Assembly (NCBI GenBank): GCA_021324455.1
Contig: JAJPJA010000017.1
Location: 39,611 to 103,610 of the forward strand
DNA from: Pseudomonadota bacterium
GTDB taxonomy: Bacteria > Desulfobacterota > Binatia > Binatales > Binataceae
Direction: 5' to 3'
DNA length: 64,000 bases
The position numbers and the translations under genes are program-made. Shown here piece after piece: positions 8,566 through 18,009 of the stretch. A model generated the notes under the pieces. The model searched no databases and had not been told where the DNA came from. It saw only the letters and a list, made by a program, of their open reading frames with translations. Position 1 is the first letter of the stretch; every line of letters begins with the position of its first letter.

Positions 8566-9515
8566 CGGCGCATCGGTTGCCCGTCAGCGGCATATCCCGA
8601 TGATCTTCTCCTAAGGCGCGGCTGCATCGCCAGCTTGCGCGCCGCCGCGATTTGGTGCAGGAAGGTCATGTCCTTGCCCGGGTAAGCATAATCCGGATTG
8701 ACCGCGTATATGGGGTCGGCCATCGCCCGGCTCAGCGCGATGAAGCGGACGCCGGCGGCTTGATAACGCGAGATATTTGCCCCCATCTCCGCAGCTTCGA
8801 ACGCGCCCATGTGCAAAAGCAGGATGTGGCGGATATCCCTTCCAAACAGCTCGCGCGAGAGCTGCACCGACTGCTTAAGATGCCATAGAGCCGAATCGGC
8901 GGCCCGTTTTGTAACCTGATCCAAACCGGCGCGGTCGCCGCGGGCAAGACATCGGGTGTAGGCGTCGTTCCAGGCCCAGTCGTGATAATCGACTGTGACC
9001 TCGGCGATTCTATATCCGTTGTCGAACAGATATTTTCGCACCGCGTTGCGTTTGGCGATGGTATTACCCTCGGAGAGATACGGGTACCTGAAGACCCGCC
9101 TGATGCCGAGAGAATCGCCCGTCAGGTCCATGGAAGAGAGCACCCGGTCCATGCGCGCGATATCGGCGGCATAAGTCGACTCTTGAACCTGGTCAAGAAA
9201 GAGATGGCTGAAGGTATGATTGCCGATCGGAAATCCGGCATTTGCCCACTCTTTCAGCACGCTTGCCTGCGCCGGGTCGGTCTCGAGTTGAACGCCGTTG
9301 GCGAATCCATAAGCCGGGATGTGCATAGTTCGAAGAATCCGAATCATATCGCGGGCGATACCGAGCCGGGTTTGGCCGGCCGGAAGAGCGCCCATCCCGG
9401 GGAGGTCATCAACTGTCAGAGCGACCTCAATCTCGTGCGGTTGATCGGCAACCGCGTGACCTGAGCCGGCTCCTGGGGCTGCGAACAGGATGATAACCAG
9501 CCAAAACACTTTCAT
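8562..9515 (-). CDS. Polysaccharide deacetylase (NodB-homology) family protein, exported
   Basis: 317 residues from the ATG at 9515, chosen because it gives a signal peptide (MKVFWLVIILFAAPGAGSGH). The longer frame adds a hydrophilic 41-residue leader. The NodB core shows the first motif as ALTVDDLP (catalytic Asp and metal Asp) and the second as IGNHTFSH (two metal-binding His); VFRYPYLSEG matches motif 3 and ILLLHMGAFEA motif 5. It likely removes acetyl or similar groups from an envelope polysaccharide or peptidoglycan in the periplasm. Upstream is the palindrome/promoter region shared with the divergent outer-membrane protein. Confidence 0.85.
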   Translation of the reverse strand: MKVFWLVIILFAAPGAGSGHAVADQPHEIEVALTVDDLPGMGALPAGQTRLGIARDMIRILRTMHIPAYGFANGVQLETDPAQASVLKEWANAGFPIGNHTFSHLFLDQVQESTYAADIARMDRVLSSMDLTGDSLGIRRVFRYPYLSEGNTIAKRNAVRKYLFDNGYRIAEVTVDYHDWAWNDAYTRCLARGDRAGLDQVTKRAADSALWHLKQSVQLSRELFGRDIRHILLLHMGAFEAAEMGANISRYQAAGVRFIALSRAMADPIYAVNPDYAYPGKDMTFLHQIAAARKLAMQPRLRRRSSGYAADGQPMRR

Positions 9516-9617
9516 AAAGCACTGGGGTGCAAGATTTGCGTAAAATCCAGTCTTGTAGCGAGGTTTGCGGGCAAGGGCGGCGGCTTGTGGAAATTTTCGC
9601 ATATTCCTTTTTCGAAC

Positions 9618-9667
9618 ATCGGATTTTAGCAAATTCATTGCAAAATCTCCGATTTTTTGGGTATAGT
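9618..9667 (+). promoter_or_regulatory. Promoter with overlapping imperfect palindrome
   Basis: TTGCAA (9638-9643) and TATAGT (9662-9667) with an 18-bp spacer form a plausible sigma-70-type promoter for the outer-membrane gene at 9768. An imperfect palindrome at 9618-9653 (ATCGGATTTTAGCAA facing TTGCAAAATCTCCGAT) covers the -35 box, as a repressor operator would. The region is divergent with the deacetylase gene and unusually AT-rich for this window. Confidence 0.45.
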
Positions 9668-9767
9668 TCCGTTGGCCTTGAGCTACTCGCGTACACTGGC
9701 GTGCGTATCGAGGCCATAACTGGCTGGAAGCCCGGCTGTGTGCTGGATTGATCCTCAGAAACGGCTG

Positions 9768-10949
9768 ATGCCGTCAAGCGCACTGCGTGCCGGCAGCGCG
9801 AGCAACCGGCGCCCAACGTTGTCAAGTCGCGGCCCGATCCGGCTTCGAGGGGGCCGCGTCATATCCTTAAGCTTCACGGTTGCCGTCCTGCTCATGGGTT
9901 TTGCCGGCGCCGCTTTATGCCAGGTGATCGGCATCCAGCAGTCTTCGGTTACCGGCTGCGCCCAGAACCCCGCCGCAAGTTCCGACACTGCGGCGGCGCA
10001 GTCGAATCAATCCGCATCCGACGTCGACGGCGGTACCGGACCGGGCGCCCGAGATTACAAAGACGGAGCCGCCAACTTGAATCCGGTCAGCCATCCCACC
10101 TCTCAATACCAGTACGACTACTATCGCGATTCCAGCGACAATCAGGTCTCAACCGTAACCTCGCTCTCCAATGTCACGGTGGGGAAGACGACCTTTACGC
10201 TGCGCCGGGAATCGGTCACGGCGCACGGACCCCAGGGCGATGAGGCATCGGAAGCCACCGTTGTGTCCGGTTATGAAAAGCCCTGGAAATGGCTGCTGGT
10301 GGGCGGCGGTATCGGCGTGATTCGCACCGAAGACGGCTCCAGCAGCCTGGCCGGCTCGCTCACCTCCACCCTCGATCTGCGCAATATGTCGATTACGATT
10401 GGCGCCGCGCGCGGCCTGCTGGAGGCCAATGCCCAGACCATCAGCAATCACATTATGCAGACCGATCTCAGCTTCAGCATGTGGGACGGTCTCGGCGATC
10501 ATCTGGGCACGGACGTGGAGTTCCATCATCGAATGTTCAGCGACGGCAACAGCGAGAACGACTTGTCGATCGCTCCCGAGTATTCGATCAAAGTATTGAA
10601 GACTAAACTGGCTGTGGGCTGGACGCTGGAATACGCGGATTTCGCGCAGCCGACAAAGCTTGGCTATTATGCCCCGCAAGGATTGTTGTCCAACCAGCCC
10701 GCGGTAACCTGGAAATTCGACCGCGGCGGGTTTTACGGGATGGTCAAGGTAGGGCTGATGCGGACGTTCTGGCTGTATCAATCGCAATGGATGCCGTCAT
10801 TTTCGGGCAGCGCGGCGGCCGCCTTCGGCCGGCGTCTGAGCGAGCGCACGGCGGCGGAATGGTACCTGACGGCGGGCCGCGATTCGCTCGGAATGCCCGC
10901 CGCCTGGAGTTCGATGAACACCGGCCTCAAGCTCAATTACAACTTCTAG
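9768..10949 (+). CDS. Putative outer-membrane beta-barrel protein, unknown function
   Basis: 393 residues from the ATG at 9768; a GTG at 9738 is also open. A hydrophobic segment (VISLSFTVAVLLMGFAGAALC, about residues 32-52) looks like a signal peptide with a long basic n-region. The mature part has alternating aromatic/polar strands and ends in KLNYNF; a C-terminal aromatic residue is the usual BAM recognition feature of barrel proteins. The Ser/Ala/Asp-rich stretch after the signal may be a surface or periplasmic linker. No family was recognised. It has its own promoter region (9618-9667) and no operon partner. Confidence 0.6.
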   Translation: MPSSALRAGSASNRRPTLSSRGPIRLRGGRVISLSFTVAVLLMGFAGAALCQVIGIQQSSVTGCAQNPAASSDTAAAQSNQSASDVDGGTGPGARDYKDGAANLNPVSHPTSQYQYDYYRDSSDNQVSTVTSLSNVTVGKTTFTLRRESVTAHGPQGDEASEATVVSGYEKPWKWLLVGGGIGVIRTEDGSSSLAGSLTSTLDLRNMSITIGAARGLLEANAQTISNHIMQTDLSFSMWDGLGDHLGTDVEFHHRMFSDGNSENDLSIAPEYSIKVLKTKLAVGWTLEYADFAQPTKLGYYAPQGLLSNQPAVTWKFDRGGFYGMVKVGLMRTFWLYQSQWMPSFSGSAAAAFGRRLSERTAAEWYLTAGRDSLGMPAAWSSMNTGLKLNYNF

Positions 10950-11170
10950 TTGGCCGGTAGACGTGTATTCATAGTTTTTTTCGCCCTTTTTGTTGTCCCG
11001 AGGGAGTCGGGCGTGCACGACGGCGAGGGAACGACGCGGATCGTTTGGCTGAAACGGCGCATGAAGACCAATCGCTTCGCGCTTTATCCCTGCGCGCCTT
11101 GGCCGGCGTTCGGGATCAGGGCAAAGTAGCCGCAACGATAAAAGTTCAACATTACAGGCATTGGGCCGCA
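10950..11170. other. Short intergenic region
   Basis: Convergent gap between the barrel protein and the SGNH protein. It contains a T-run (about 10974-10981) and a small CCCGA/TCGGG hairpin near 10997-11011, but the two are in the wrong order for a standard terminator on the forward strand. Nothing else seen. Confidence 0.35.
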
Positions 11171-12553
11171 TCACTTCAGGCAACAGGCGCCATCATTGCC
11201 GATTCGAACAAGATCGCGCGGTTTCGGCGCGTCTATTCTGAGGTCCCGGACCAACCGCCGGGCGATCATGCGGTCCGATCTGGCGGAATAATGGTAATCG
11301 GGCAGGCGATAACCCGGCTCGGACGCGTCGAACATACCGGTCAGGTCCAGATAGGAGACGTTGCGCCTTTGCAGGTATGGAATCAATTGACGCGAAATGC
11401 GCGCTTCCCATCCGGTAACGGGAGCCAGAACCACATAGAATCGGCGCACCTTCAGTTTAATCCCGATCTGTCTTCGGATTTCGGCCAATACCGCCGCCGT
11501 TAAGTCGAAGTCACCGGGGCGGATCTCCCGTGGAAAGGTTAATCCGAAATACTGTGCCACGTTGGATTGCGTAACCAGATAGTAGAACAGCGTCAGAAAA
11601 GGCCTGGCGTGAACGAAATCGCCGCGTCGGATTAGGCGCCCATTGGCGTTGAGTTGGTAGCACGAGAAATGCATGCCCCAGCCGGCGGATACCGGGCTTG
11701 CGCCGCGGACACGATCGATGAGGGTGGGGAGAAAGATGAAGACGGCAATGCCGCTCGGTTCGGTTATTTCTACGGGCAGGTCTCGCCACCTGATTAGGTC
11801 AAGCGCTTGCGCCGGACCGTATCCGCTGACGGCATAATTATACGGGCGATAATCAGGCGCCATCAGGCCAACCTGGTACGGTATGGTTTCGGTCTGGTTC
11901 ACTCCCTCTCCAAACGTGTTGGAGTCACCGAAGAACAGCAGGAATCTGCCGCGGTCTTCGGCGTTGGGTACGCGAGTTTCGCGCCGGCCGAAAGCATCGA
12001 TCAGGTATGTGGCTGAAATAATTGGGCGGTCGCCGAGCCGTTTCACATGTACGGCCTCGTCATTGGGCGCCAGGGCGTAACCCACCGGCGATTTGATTTT
12101 ATACGAAGGCTGATCAAGCGGGCGCGGCTCCCCGGTTATTTGGTCCGGTAAAAGGCGGCCGAAGGCGAATTCCGTGATTAACCAGATCACCAGAAAAAGT
12201 ATCAGGTTGGCCCGCAGCATCGGGGGCAGAACCGCGATTGCCAGTTCGAACAATCCCAGACCGAGCGGAACCGCAATAAGTATGTAGAAATAGAACCGAT
12301 CGTATAACAGACTATCCAGATTAATATAAACGGCGCCCAAACTTAGTATTGCAAGAAAAAAAATCGCCGCCTGGTCCGCCGCCATGATCAAAAGTACCCT
12401 GCGAAAACGGACGGAAACCGGGACTTCCGGCGCGGACCCCATGCGCCAGGCTGACCACGCCAGCGCGCCGCCAATTACGGCTGTAATTGACGCCTGCCAC
12501 AAAAACTGCCTTAACAACAAGGCGATCGCCGCCGCCAACGATGACAGGGCCAC
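11171..12553 (-). CDS. Membrane-anchored SGNH/GDSL-like hydrolase
   Basis: 460 residues from a GTG at 12553. The N-terminal third has about four hydrophobic helices (e.g. LLIMAADQAAIFFLAILSL and LILFLVIWLITEFAF). The C-terminal two-thirds carries SGNH blocks: FLLFFGDSNTFGEGV (block I, nucleophile Ser), NYAVSGYGPAQALDL (Gly of block II) and PDYHYSARSDRMIA (block V, Asp and His). Such enzymes are esterases or O-acetyltransferase-like modifiers, often of cell-surface polysaccharides. It lies 165 bp downstream of the OpgH-like glycosyltransferase on the same strand, so it may modify that enzyme's product. Substrate unknown. Confidence 0.7.
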   Translation of the reverse strand: MALSSLAAAIALLLRQFLWQASITAVIGGALAWSAWRMGSAPEVPVSVRFRRVLLIMAADQAAIFFLAILSLGAVYINLDSLLYDRFYFYILIAVPLGLGLFELAIAVLPPMLRANLILFLVIWLITEFAFGRLLPDQITGEPRPLDQPSYKIKSPVGYALAPNDEAVHVKRLGDRPIISATYLIDAFGRRETRVPNAEDRGRFLLFFGDSNTFGEGVNQTETIPYQVGLMAPDYRPYNYAVSGYGPAQALDLIRWRDLPVEITEPSGIAVFIFLPTLIDRVRGASPVSAGWGMHFSCYQLNANGRLIRRGDFVHARPFLTLFYYLVTQSNVAQYFGLTFPREIRPGDFDLTAAVLAEIRRQIGIKLKVRRFYVVLAPVTGWEARISRQLIPYLQRRNVSYLDLTGMFDASEPGYRLPDYHYSARSDRMIARRLVRDLRIDAPKPRDLVRIGNDGACCLK

Positions 12554-12717
12554 TATCGCCGCCGCGTCCCATCCAAGCGCACCGATAGTCGCTTCAGGGC
12601 GGATGATCGAGCCGCGGGGCGCCGTGCTTGTGCCGGCTGCATTCTTCGCTTCTGCTGCCGTAGTTCGACCCTTTTACCGCCGAGCGATCCGCCGGGTACG
12701 GATCCCGCGACTTGCTT

Positions 12718-14961
12718 TTAGAAAATCGGCGAAGCCGGCAGGGGTTGATTCAATTCCTCCACCCGAAGATCTGGCGTGCGGGAGATGGACGGGTCGCGCC
12801 CGGAGGAGGCGGAAAGACCAGTCCGCCAGCCGCAGTCTTCGGCCGCTTCGCGCAAGCCGACCAGGCATCCGACGGCGTACGCCAGCAATGCTCCGTTGGT
12901 GAAAGCAAACGCCGCGTGCAGGTAAAGACCTGAAAACAGATCGATAACGCCGCGCCCAATACAGTAAGTCAAAATCGCAAATTCCGCCATGACATAAAAT
13001 CGCGGCGCTGCGGTTCGTCCTTCCACCTTCGGCGTCCGTCCGAAAGCACTGCGGCGTCCGGTGCAGGCCTGATGCAGGGACTTGAAAACCCCGCCCAAAT
13101 TCACCGGTATCAGCAAAAGGTTCAGCGCGTATACGCGCGGCAGGTCGTACCACGAATAGCCGCTGGCGACCAGATCGCGCCCGTAAAGCGCGAAATACGG
13201 TATCGCGGTCAGCGGCAGCCACCATCCCCGCATGCTGCGATCGAACGGATGCAGTATGAGGATCAGCATCCCCAGGCTCACGCCGAACAGCGACGTCAGG
13301 TAATGCAGGCGCAGAAATCCCTCGGCCAGCTTTTGCACGCGTCCGCCGCCTTCCATCAAATAGCGAAGCAGCTTGGGCAAAATCAGCAGACCGCCGTTGG
13401 CCCAGCGGCGGCGCTGGATTATCAGCGCGCCGAAGTCGGGCGGAGTGGCGCTGTACGCCAGCCGCTCCGGGTAATTGTACAGCAGCCAGCCGCGCAGAAT
13501 CAGGTCGATGCTCGATTCCGTATCCTCGATCACGGTGCGGTCCTGGATATACTTCGCGACCGGTCTGCCGTCCTCGTCTTCGACCACCCGGATATCGTCG
13601 AGCGCGGCGCGGCGCAGCAGCGCGTTGGCCCCTACCCAGTAGGTTGCGCGCAGCCAGGTATAGCCCTGATGCATGATGTGCTGCACGTCGGTGGTGGCGC
13701 CCGCCACCCGCTCGAGCATCCGCGGGGTTCCCGGCACGGCGCTGTACGGCGTCTGCACCACGGCGACGCGGCGGTTGCCCGGGCGCTCCATCACATTTAT
13801 CAGCCGCAGGGCGTAGTCGCTGAGCAGCAGGCTGTCGGCGTCCAGGGTGATGAGATAATCGGCGGCCGGAAAGCTGAGCTCCGCTTGCTCTGCGTTGCAG
13901 CGCTCAAGGTGAACCCCGTCGGCCCGCGCGCTGGTGCGGAAATGTCCGCCCATCAGCTCGATATAGCTGTTGAGATTCATCGCCTTGTTGGACGCGCGCG
14001 ACAGATTGGCAAACTGTTTGCGCTCGAAGCTGGAAATCTCAACCGCGAACAAAGCTGCCAGGCGCCGGTACTCGCGATCGATCTGGGCGGACGACAGCGG
14101 CGCCGCGCCCGCCCGCCCATGGCGCAGCAGGCTGGCGGCGCGCTCTCGATGCGCCCGTGCGGGAGCGGAGATAATCCACTCCAGGAAGAAATCGTCGGTA
14201 TGGTCGCGCGGATCCAAATCCGAGGCGAGATCCTCAATCGATTGCGCGGCCCTGAGGTAGAGCCGGGCGAGGGTTTTCGCTTCGCGCGCCGCATCGATAA
14301 CCCCGCGGCGCCGCCGTTCTGCGTATGCATGCGCCGCCCAGGCAAGCTGACGTGCCGGCGCGCGCAAAAGCTCCGCAATTTTGCCCGGCAGCGCACGCAT
14401 CCGCGCCAACTGCTCCGCGTCGGCGCCGCTGGCCGGATGGGGCGGGTCGTCGATCAGCAGCACCACGCGCCGCGCCGGATACTCCATCAACGCTGCCGAA
14501 ATCAGCGTCTGACGAACCACCCGTTCCTCTTCCTTGTAAGAGGGCACGAGCAGCGCGACCGCCGGCGGTTGCTCGCGGTCGTAAATCGATTCGATTTCGG
14601 CGCGCGCGGCCGCTTTATGGCTGGCTTGACGCTTCCAATGGCCCAAACGCGAGAAATGGTAAACCAGATTGCCGTAAATGATGAAGTAGACGATCAGGAT
14701 GAAGCAAATCTGCTCCAAGATTGGGCCCAGATGGCCGGCGCGCAGGCGTTCGGCCAGCACCGACTGAACATCCAGCGACAGCATCAGATAGGCGCCGAAC
14801 GTCGCTATCAGTCCGACCAGCGTGTAGGCAACCTCGCGGTGGGCCCCGCTCCGGGCGCCGTCTGTTTGTGTGTTTGGGGAAAGATTTTGTGCCGTTATGC
14901 GCCGGCTTGGCGGATTTTCGTCTTCACCCGAATCCGCGGGCATGCTCTGGGAGGAATTCAT
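12718..14961 (-). CDS. Membrane glycosyltransferase family 2 (OpgH/cellulose-synthase-like) with a large insertion
   Basis: 747 residues. After two N-terminal transmembrane helices (about 46-66 and 84-102) a GT-A domain starts with VALLVPSYKEEE (about 135-146). Catalytic features follow: LITLDADS (DAD about 374-376), the general base in IEDTESS (about 479-484) and QRRRW (516-520), the processive-enzyme signature. Several C-terminal helices complete the membrane part. A helical insertion of about 150 residues separates the first acidic site (LLIDDPP, ~168-174) from NKAMNLNSY (~325). The family makes beta-glucans or related polysaccharides from nucleotide sugars at the inner membrane; the product here is unknown. 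Confidence 0.82.
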   Translation of the reverse strand: MNSSQSMPADSGEDENPPSRRITAQNLSPNTQTDGARSGAHREVAYTLVGLIATFGAYLMLSLDVQSVLAERLRAGHLGPILEQICFILIVYFIIYGNLVYHFSRLGHWKRQASHKAAARAEIESIYDREQPPAVALLVPSYKEEERVVRQTLISAALMEYPARRVVLLIDDPPHPASGADAEQLARMRALPGKIAELLRAPARQLAWAAHAYAERRRRGVIDAAREAKTLARLYLRAAQSIEDLASDLDPRDHTDDFFLEWIISAPARAHRERAASLLRHGRAGAAPLSSAQIDREYRRLAALFAVEISSFERKQFANLSRASNKAMNLNSYIELMGGHFRTSARADGVHLERCNAEQAELSFPAADYLITLDADSLLLSDYALRLINVMERPGNRRVAVVQTPYSAVPGTPRMLERVAGATTDVQHIMHQGYTWLRATYWVGANALLRRAALDDIRVVEDEDGRPVAKYIQDRTVIEDTESSIDLILRGWLLYNYPERLAYSATPPDFGALIIQRRRWANGGLLILPKLLRYLMEGGGRVQKLAEGFLRLHYLTSLFGVSLGMLILILHPFDRSMRGWWLPLTAIPYFALYGRDLVASGYSWYDLPRVYALNLLLIPVNLGGVFKSLHQACTGRRSAFGRTPKVEGRTAAPRFYVMAEFAILTYCIGRGVIDLFSGLYLHAAFAFTNGALLAYAVGCLVGLREAAEDCGWRTGLSASSGRDPSISRTPDLRVEELNQPLPASPIF

Positions 14962-15232
14962 CGAAATATTTAAGCCGTGTCCAGTTGAGCCTTTCCCAGC
15001 CGTTTAAAAATCAGCACGGAGCGATTTAATACCTTGAATCGGTCGAATAACTTTTCCAAAAAAAGAAAAACCTTGCAGATAGTAGTGAAACCGATAGGAT
15101 AAGGCAAGGACATCACAGATGTTCGAAAGATTGGCAATTTAAGGCTGACAGATAACGCCAACGCGCACAGGCGTCGCCGCCTTCGAGCAAACTCACGCCG
15201 ATCCAAGCTGAGAGATGGCGATTAGTGCTGGA
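14962..15232. other. Upstream region of the glycosyltransferase gene
   Basis: A 271-bp gap, AT-rich between about 15000 and 15130 with an A-tract near 15057-15070. It lies between the end of the ThDP enzyme and the start of the glycosyltransferase, both on the reverse strand. It probably contains the glycosyltransferase promoter and leader; on the reverse strand the A-tract reads as a T-run, so a terminator of the upstream gene is also possible. No gene seen. Confidence 0.35.
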
Positions 15233-16993
15233 TCAGTCGATCTTGCGCTTTCCGTAGTACGGCAGCATGGTGCCTTCGGACGGCTTTGGCTCCGTCGTAG
15301 CCGGCTTTTTGCCTGCAAACGCGCTGTACATCGCCAGCGTCCCCGGCTCGATAACCTCGGCGTCCGTGATCACGTTCAGGCACGCCACCCGGCCGCATCC
15401 CAGCGCCCGCTTCATTGCCGGGGCGATATCGGTGGCGCGCTCGACCAACTCGCCATAAGCGCCAAGCCCGGCCGCCGCCCGCTCATAGTTAACCATGCCC
15501 AATTCGGTCGCGACGTGCCGGCCCTTGCCCCAGGCCAGTTCCTGCCCATGCTTCGACATGCCCCACTGACGGTCATTGTTGATCACGACCGTGATGGGGA
15601 GATTATGTTTGACCGCGGTGTGGAACTCGGAGAAGTTGAGCCCCGCCGATCCGTCGCCCAAAATACAGAACACCTGGCGATGTGGATGCGCCACCTTGGC
15701 TGCCAGTGCGAACGGCAGCCCCGTCCCCAGACATCCGAGGTAGCCGTGAGTCATAAAGCTGCCCGGCACACGCGCCTTCCACGCATTGCCCATCCACGCC
15801 GCGGTCTCGCCGCCGTCAGCCACCACGATCGCGTCGGGGTCGAGCGCCTGCGCGATTTCGCGCGTCAGCCGCACCGGATGGATCGGGCCGTCGTGGTTCT
15901 TGAGCGCGTCGTCCCAGCGATGGAACTGCGCGGTGCGAATCGCCGTCAGCCGCTCGATCCATTCCTGATGCGGATCGAACCTGTTGTCGCCCACAGCCGC
16001 TATTGCCTGACGCAGGAATTCGCCGCAATCCGACACGATGCCTAATTCGATATTGCGCGCGCGGCCAATCTCTTCGGGTTCGATATCGACCTGGATGACG
16101 CGCGCGTCGGGCGGGATAACGCTGTTGCGGCCGCCGGTAAAAAGCCCGATCCGTGTGCCCAACAGGATCACCAGGTCGGCGCTGGGCGCCTGCCGGCGTT
16201 GATGCCCAGAGGGATGAATCGCGCCGAAGCCGCCGAAGCATAGCGGATGGTCTTCGGGGATCGATCCGCGCGCCTTGTGATTGGCCATCACCGGCGTATG
16301 CGTCAGCTCGGCGAATTGCGTCAGTTCTTTGGCCGCCTGCGCGAACCATACGCCGCCGCCGGCCAGAATCGCGGGACGCGCCGCCTCCTTCAGCCATTGC
16401 AGCGCCTGCGCCAGCGCCTCGCGGCTGGGTCCGGCCGGTGCTTTGGGCCGGTAATGCTCGGGAAAGCGGACGTTATCTTCTTCGACCCTGGCGAACAGCA
16501 CGTCGATCGGGATTTCGAGAAACACCGGACCGGGTCGCCCCGAGACCGCATGCCGAAACGCCATCGCCGCGAACTCCGCGATGCGCGCCGGCTGCGTCAC
16601 CGAATAGGCCCACTTCGTAATCGGCCGCATCAGCCCCATCTGATCGATTCCGCCCTGCAGCGGCAGCAATTCGTCGTCGAGCAGCGGGCTGCGGCCCCCA
16701 ATCAGGAGCATCGGGATACAATCCATGTACGCGTTGGCGACGCCGGTCACCGCGTCGGTCACGCCAGGCCCCGCCGTGACCATCGCGACACCGGGGCGTC
16801 CGGTCGTGCGCGCCCATCCGTCGGCCATATGCGCCGCCGCCTGCTCGTGGCGGGTGTCGATTACGCGCAGGTCATGCTTGAGGCAGGCGTCGAAGACGGC
16901 ATCCAGATGCCCGCCGTGCAGCGTGAAAATCTGGCTTACGCCTTCGCGTTCGAGCGCCCGTACCAGCATCTCACCGCCATGTATTTTTGCCAT
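15233..16993 (-). CDS. Thiamine-diphosphate-dependent enzyme, acetolactate synthase/2-hydroxyacyl-CoA lyase-like
   Basis: 586 residues from the ATG at 16993; the longer frame runs into the upstream gene. The three-domain ThDP fold is clear: an N-terminal PYR domain with the activating Glu (DTRHEQAAAHMADG), AMVTAGPGVTD, a middle Rossmann-like domain (PSADLVILLGTRIG, VIQVDIEPEEIG) and a PP domain with the ThDP motif starting GDGSAGLNFSEF and ending VVINND. It should form or cleave a C-C bond next to a carbonyl. Acetolactate synthase, oxalyl-CoA decarboxylase and 2-hydroxyacyl-CoA lyase share this layout and cannot be separated by eye. No small regulatory IlvN-like subunit is adjacent. Confidence 0.82.
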   Translation of the reverse strand: MAKIHGGEMLVRALEREGVSQIFTLHGGHLDAVFDACLKHDLRVIDTRHEQAAAHMADGWARTTGRPGVAMVTAGPGVTDAVTGVANAYMDCIPMLLIGGRSPLLDDELLPLQGGIDQMGLMRPITKWAYSVTQPARIAEFAAMAFRHAVSGRPGPVFLEIPIDVLFARVEEDNVRFPEHYRPKAPAGPSREALAQALQWLKEAARPAILAGGGVWFAQAAKELTQFAELTHTPVMANHKARGSIPEDHPLCFGGFGAIHPSGHQRRQAPSADLVILLGTRIGLFTGGRNSVIPPDARVIQVDIEPEEIGRARNIELGIVSDCGEFLRQAIAAVGDNRFDPHQEWIERLTAIRTAQFHRWDDALKNHDGPIHPVRLTREIAQALDPDAIVVADGGETAAWMGNAWKARVPGSFMTHGYLGCLGTGLPFALAAKVAHPHRQVFCILGDGSAGLNFSEFHTAVKHNLPITVVINNDRQWGMSKHGQELAWGKGRHVATELGMVNYERAAAGLGAYGELVERATDIAPAMKRALGCGRVACLNVITDAEVIEPGTLAMYSAFAGKKPATTEPKPSEGTMLPYYGKRKID

Positions 16994-17039
16994 CGGCCCG
17001 GCTCCCGCACTCAGGTAATCAACATCCAAATGAACCGGC

Positions 17040-17873
17040 TCAACCGCTGACGCGGTCGAACTCGGCATGCCATGATTCTTTGATCCAGACGTCGCCGTCG
17101 CAGTCGATCGTATGCGCGTTGATACATCGCTGCTCGGTGGACGCTTCCACCAGCATCTTGTCGCCGTCGAGATGAGTACAGTGAAAATCGGTGCGGGACG
17201 TGATGATTCCGGTGGGACCGGGGAATACACCCAGAATTTTCATGTGCAGCGGTGTGCTGCTTTTGGTCCGCAGCACGACGAAATTGTCGCCCGAGAACAG
17301 CACGTCGGTGTGCCCGTTCTCCACCCCGACGTTGGACACCACCCAGTCCGACACCACCGGATACTCCGCGGTGGTGGAAAACGTCACGTTGCCGTTCGGA
17401 CCCGCGTTGTGGAAACACAGCATATAAGTGGAAGGGGATATTCCCTTTACGACCGGACCGCGGCCGAAAGTCCAGCTTTCGGGCTGAGTTACGGTGGCCT
17501 GCCAGCAGCCCTCGAAATTTTTCGGGAACAGCGATTTCGGTCCGCTGGGCGTCGGGCTCGCCGAGGACGCGGACGGAATTTCCAAGGCGTTGGATCCCGC
17601 AGGAATCGCGGCCAGCATCGTCGCCGACGCCGCGGGCGTCATCCGCAACTCCCTGTTGCTGCGCCATCGCGAGGACAACTGCGCGCCCAGGGTGCCTGAG
17701 GGATGCCGGTGCGGATGGTGCAAATGGCGGCCCTGGCGCACCATGAAGCCGAGCGTCGGCTCGGCGGTGGGCGCGGCCGGGTTGAAAGAAATGGGGATCC
17801 CTCCTCTGCGATAAGCCGCATAACCCAGGGCCGCTATGGCCGCAAAAACCAGCAGGAGCCGCAGATGCGCCAT
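17040..17873 (-). CDS. Membrane-anchored or exported hypothetical protein
   Basis: 277 residues. The N-terminus MAHLRLLLVFAAIAALGYAAY is a single hydrophobic helix (signal anchor or signal peptide). A His-rich patch (RHLHHPHRHP, about residues 49-58) and a Ser/Ala-rich linker follow. The globular part (about 118-277) has paired cysteines (FEGCWQATV, HCTHLDGD, RCINAHTIDCDGD) and beta-rich character, consistent with a periplasmic domain. No family recognised. The gene is 46 bp upstream of the ThDP enzyme on the same strand and divergent from the helical-repeat protein. Confidence 0.55.
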   Translation of the reverse strand: MAHLRLLLVFAAIAALGYAAYRRGGIPISFNPAAPTAEPTLGFMVRQGRHLHHPHRHPSGTLGAQLSSRWRSNRELRMTPAASATMLAAIPAGSNALEIPSASSASPTPSGPKSLFPKNFEGCWQATVTQPESWTFGRGPVVKGISPSTYMLCFHNAGPNGNVTFSTTAEYPVVSDWVVSNVGVENGHTDVLFSGDNFVVLRTKSSTPLHMKILGVFPGPTGIITSRTDFHCTHLDGDKMLVEASTEQRCINAHTIDCDGDVWIKESWHAEFDRVSG

Positions 17874-18009
17874 AAAGGTCGCTTAGCATGAGATGGCCCG
17901 CAAGCTCCAGAATCGCCGTCCGGGCGCAAGCCCAGCCGGTGCAATCAGCTTGACAGACGGGGACATCGCATGCTTTGGCCTATCCGTGCCATTTTTCAGC
18001 CTCAGGTCC

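Noticed and set aside
10997..11011. CCCGA/TCGGG hairpin as terminator of the outer-membrane gene
   Set aside because: The T-run lies upstream, not downstream, of the hairpin on the coding strand.
13072..14973. Forward open frame of 633 codons over the glycosyltransferase
   Set aside because: It is antisense to a gene with GT-A motifs; composition (Gln/Arg/His-rich) is typical of shadows.
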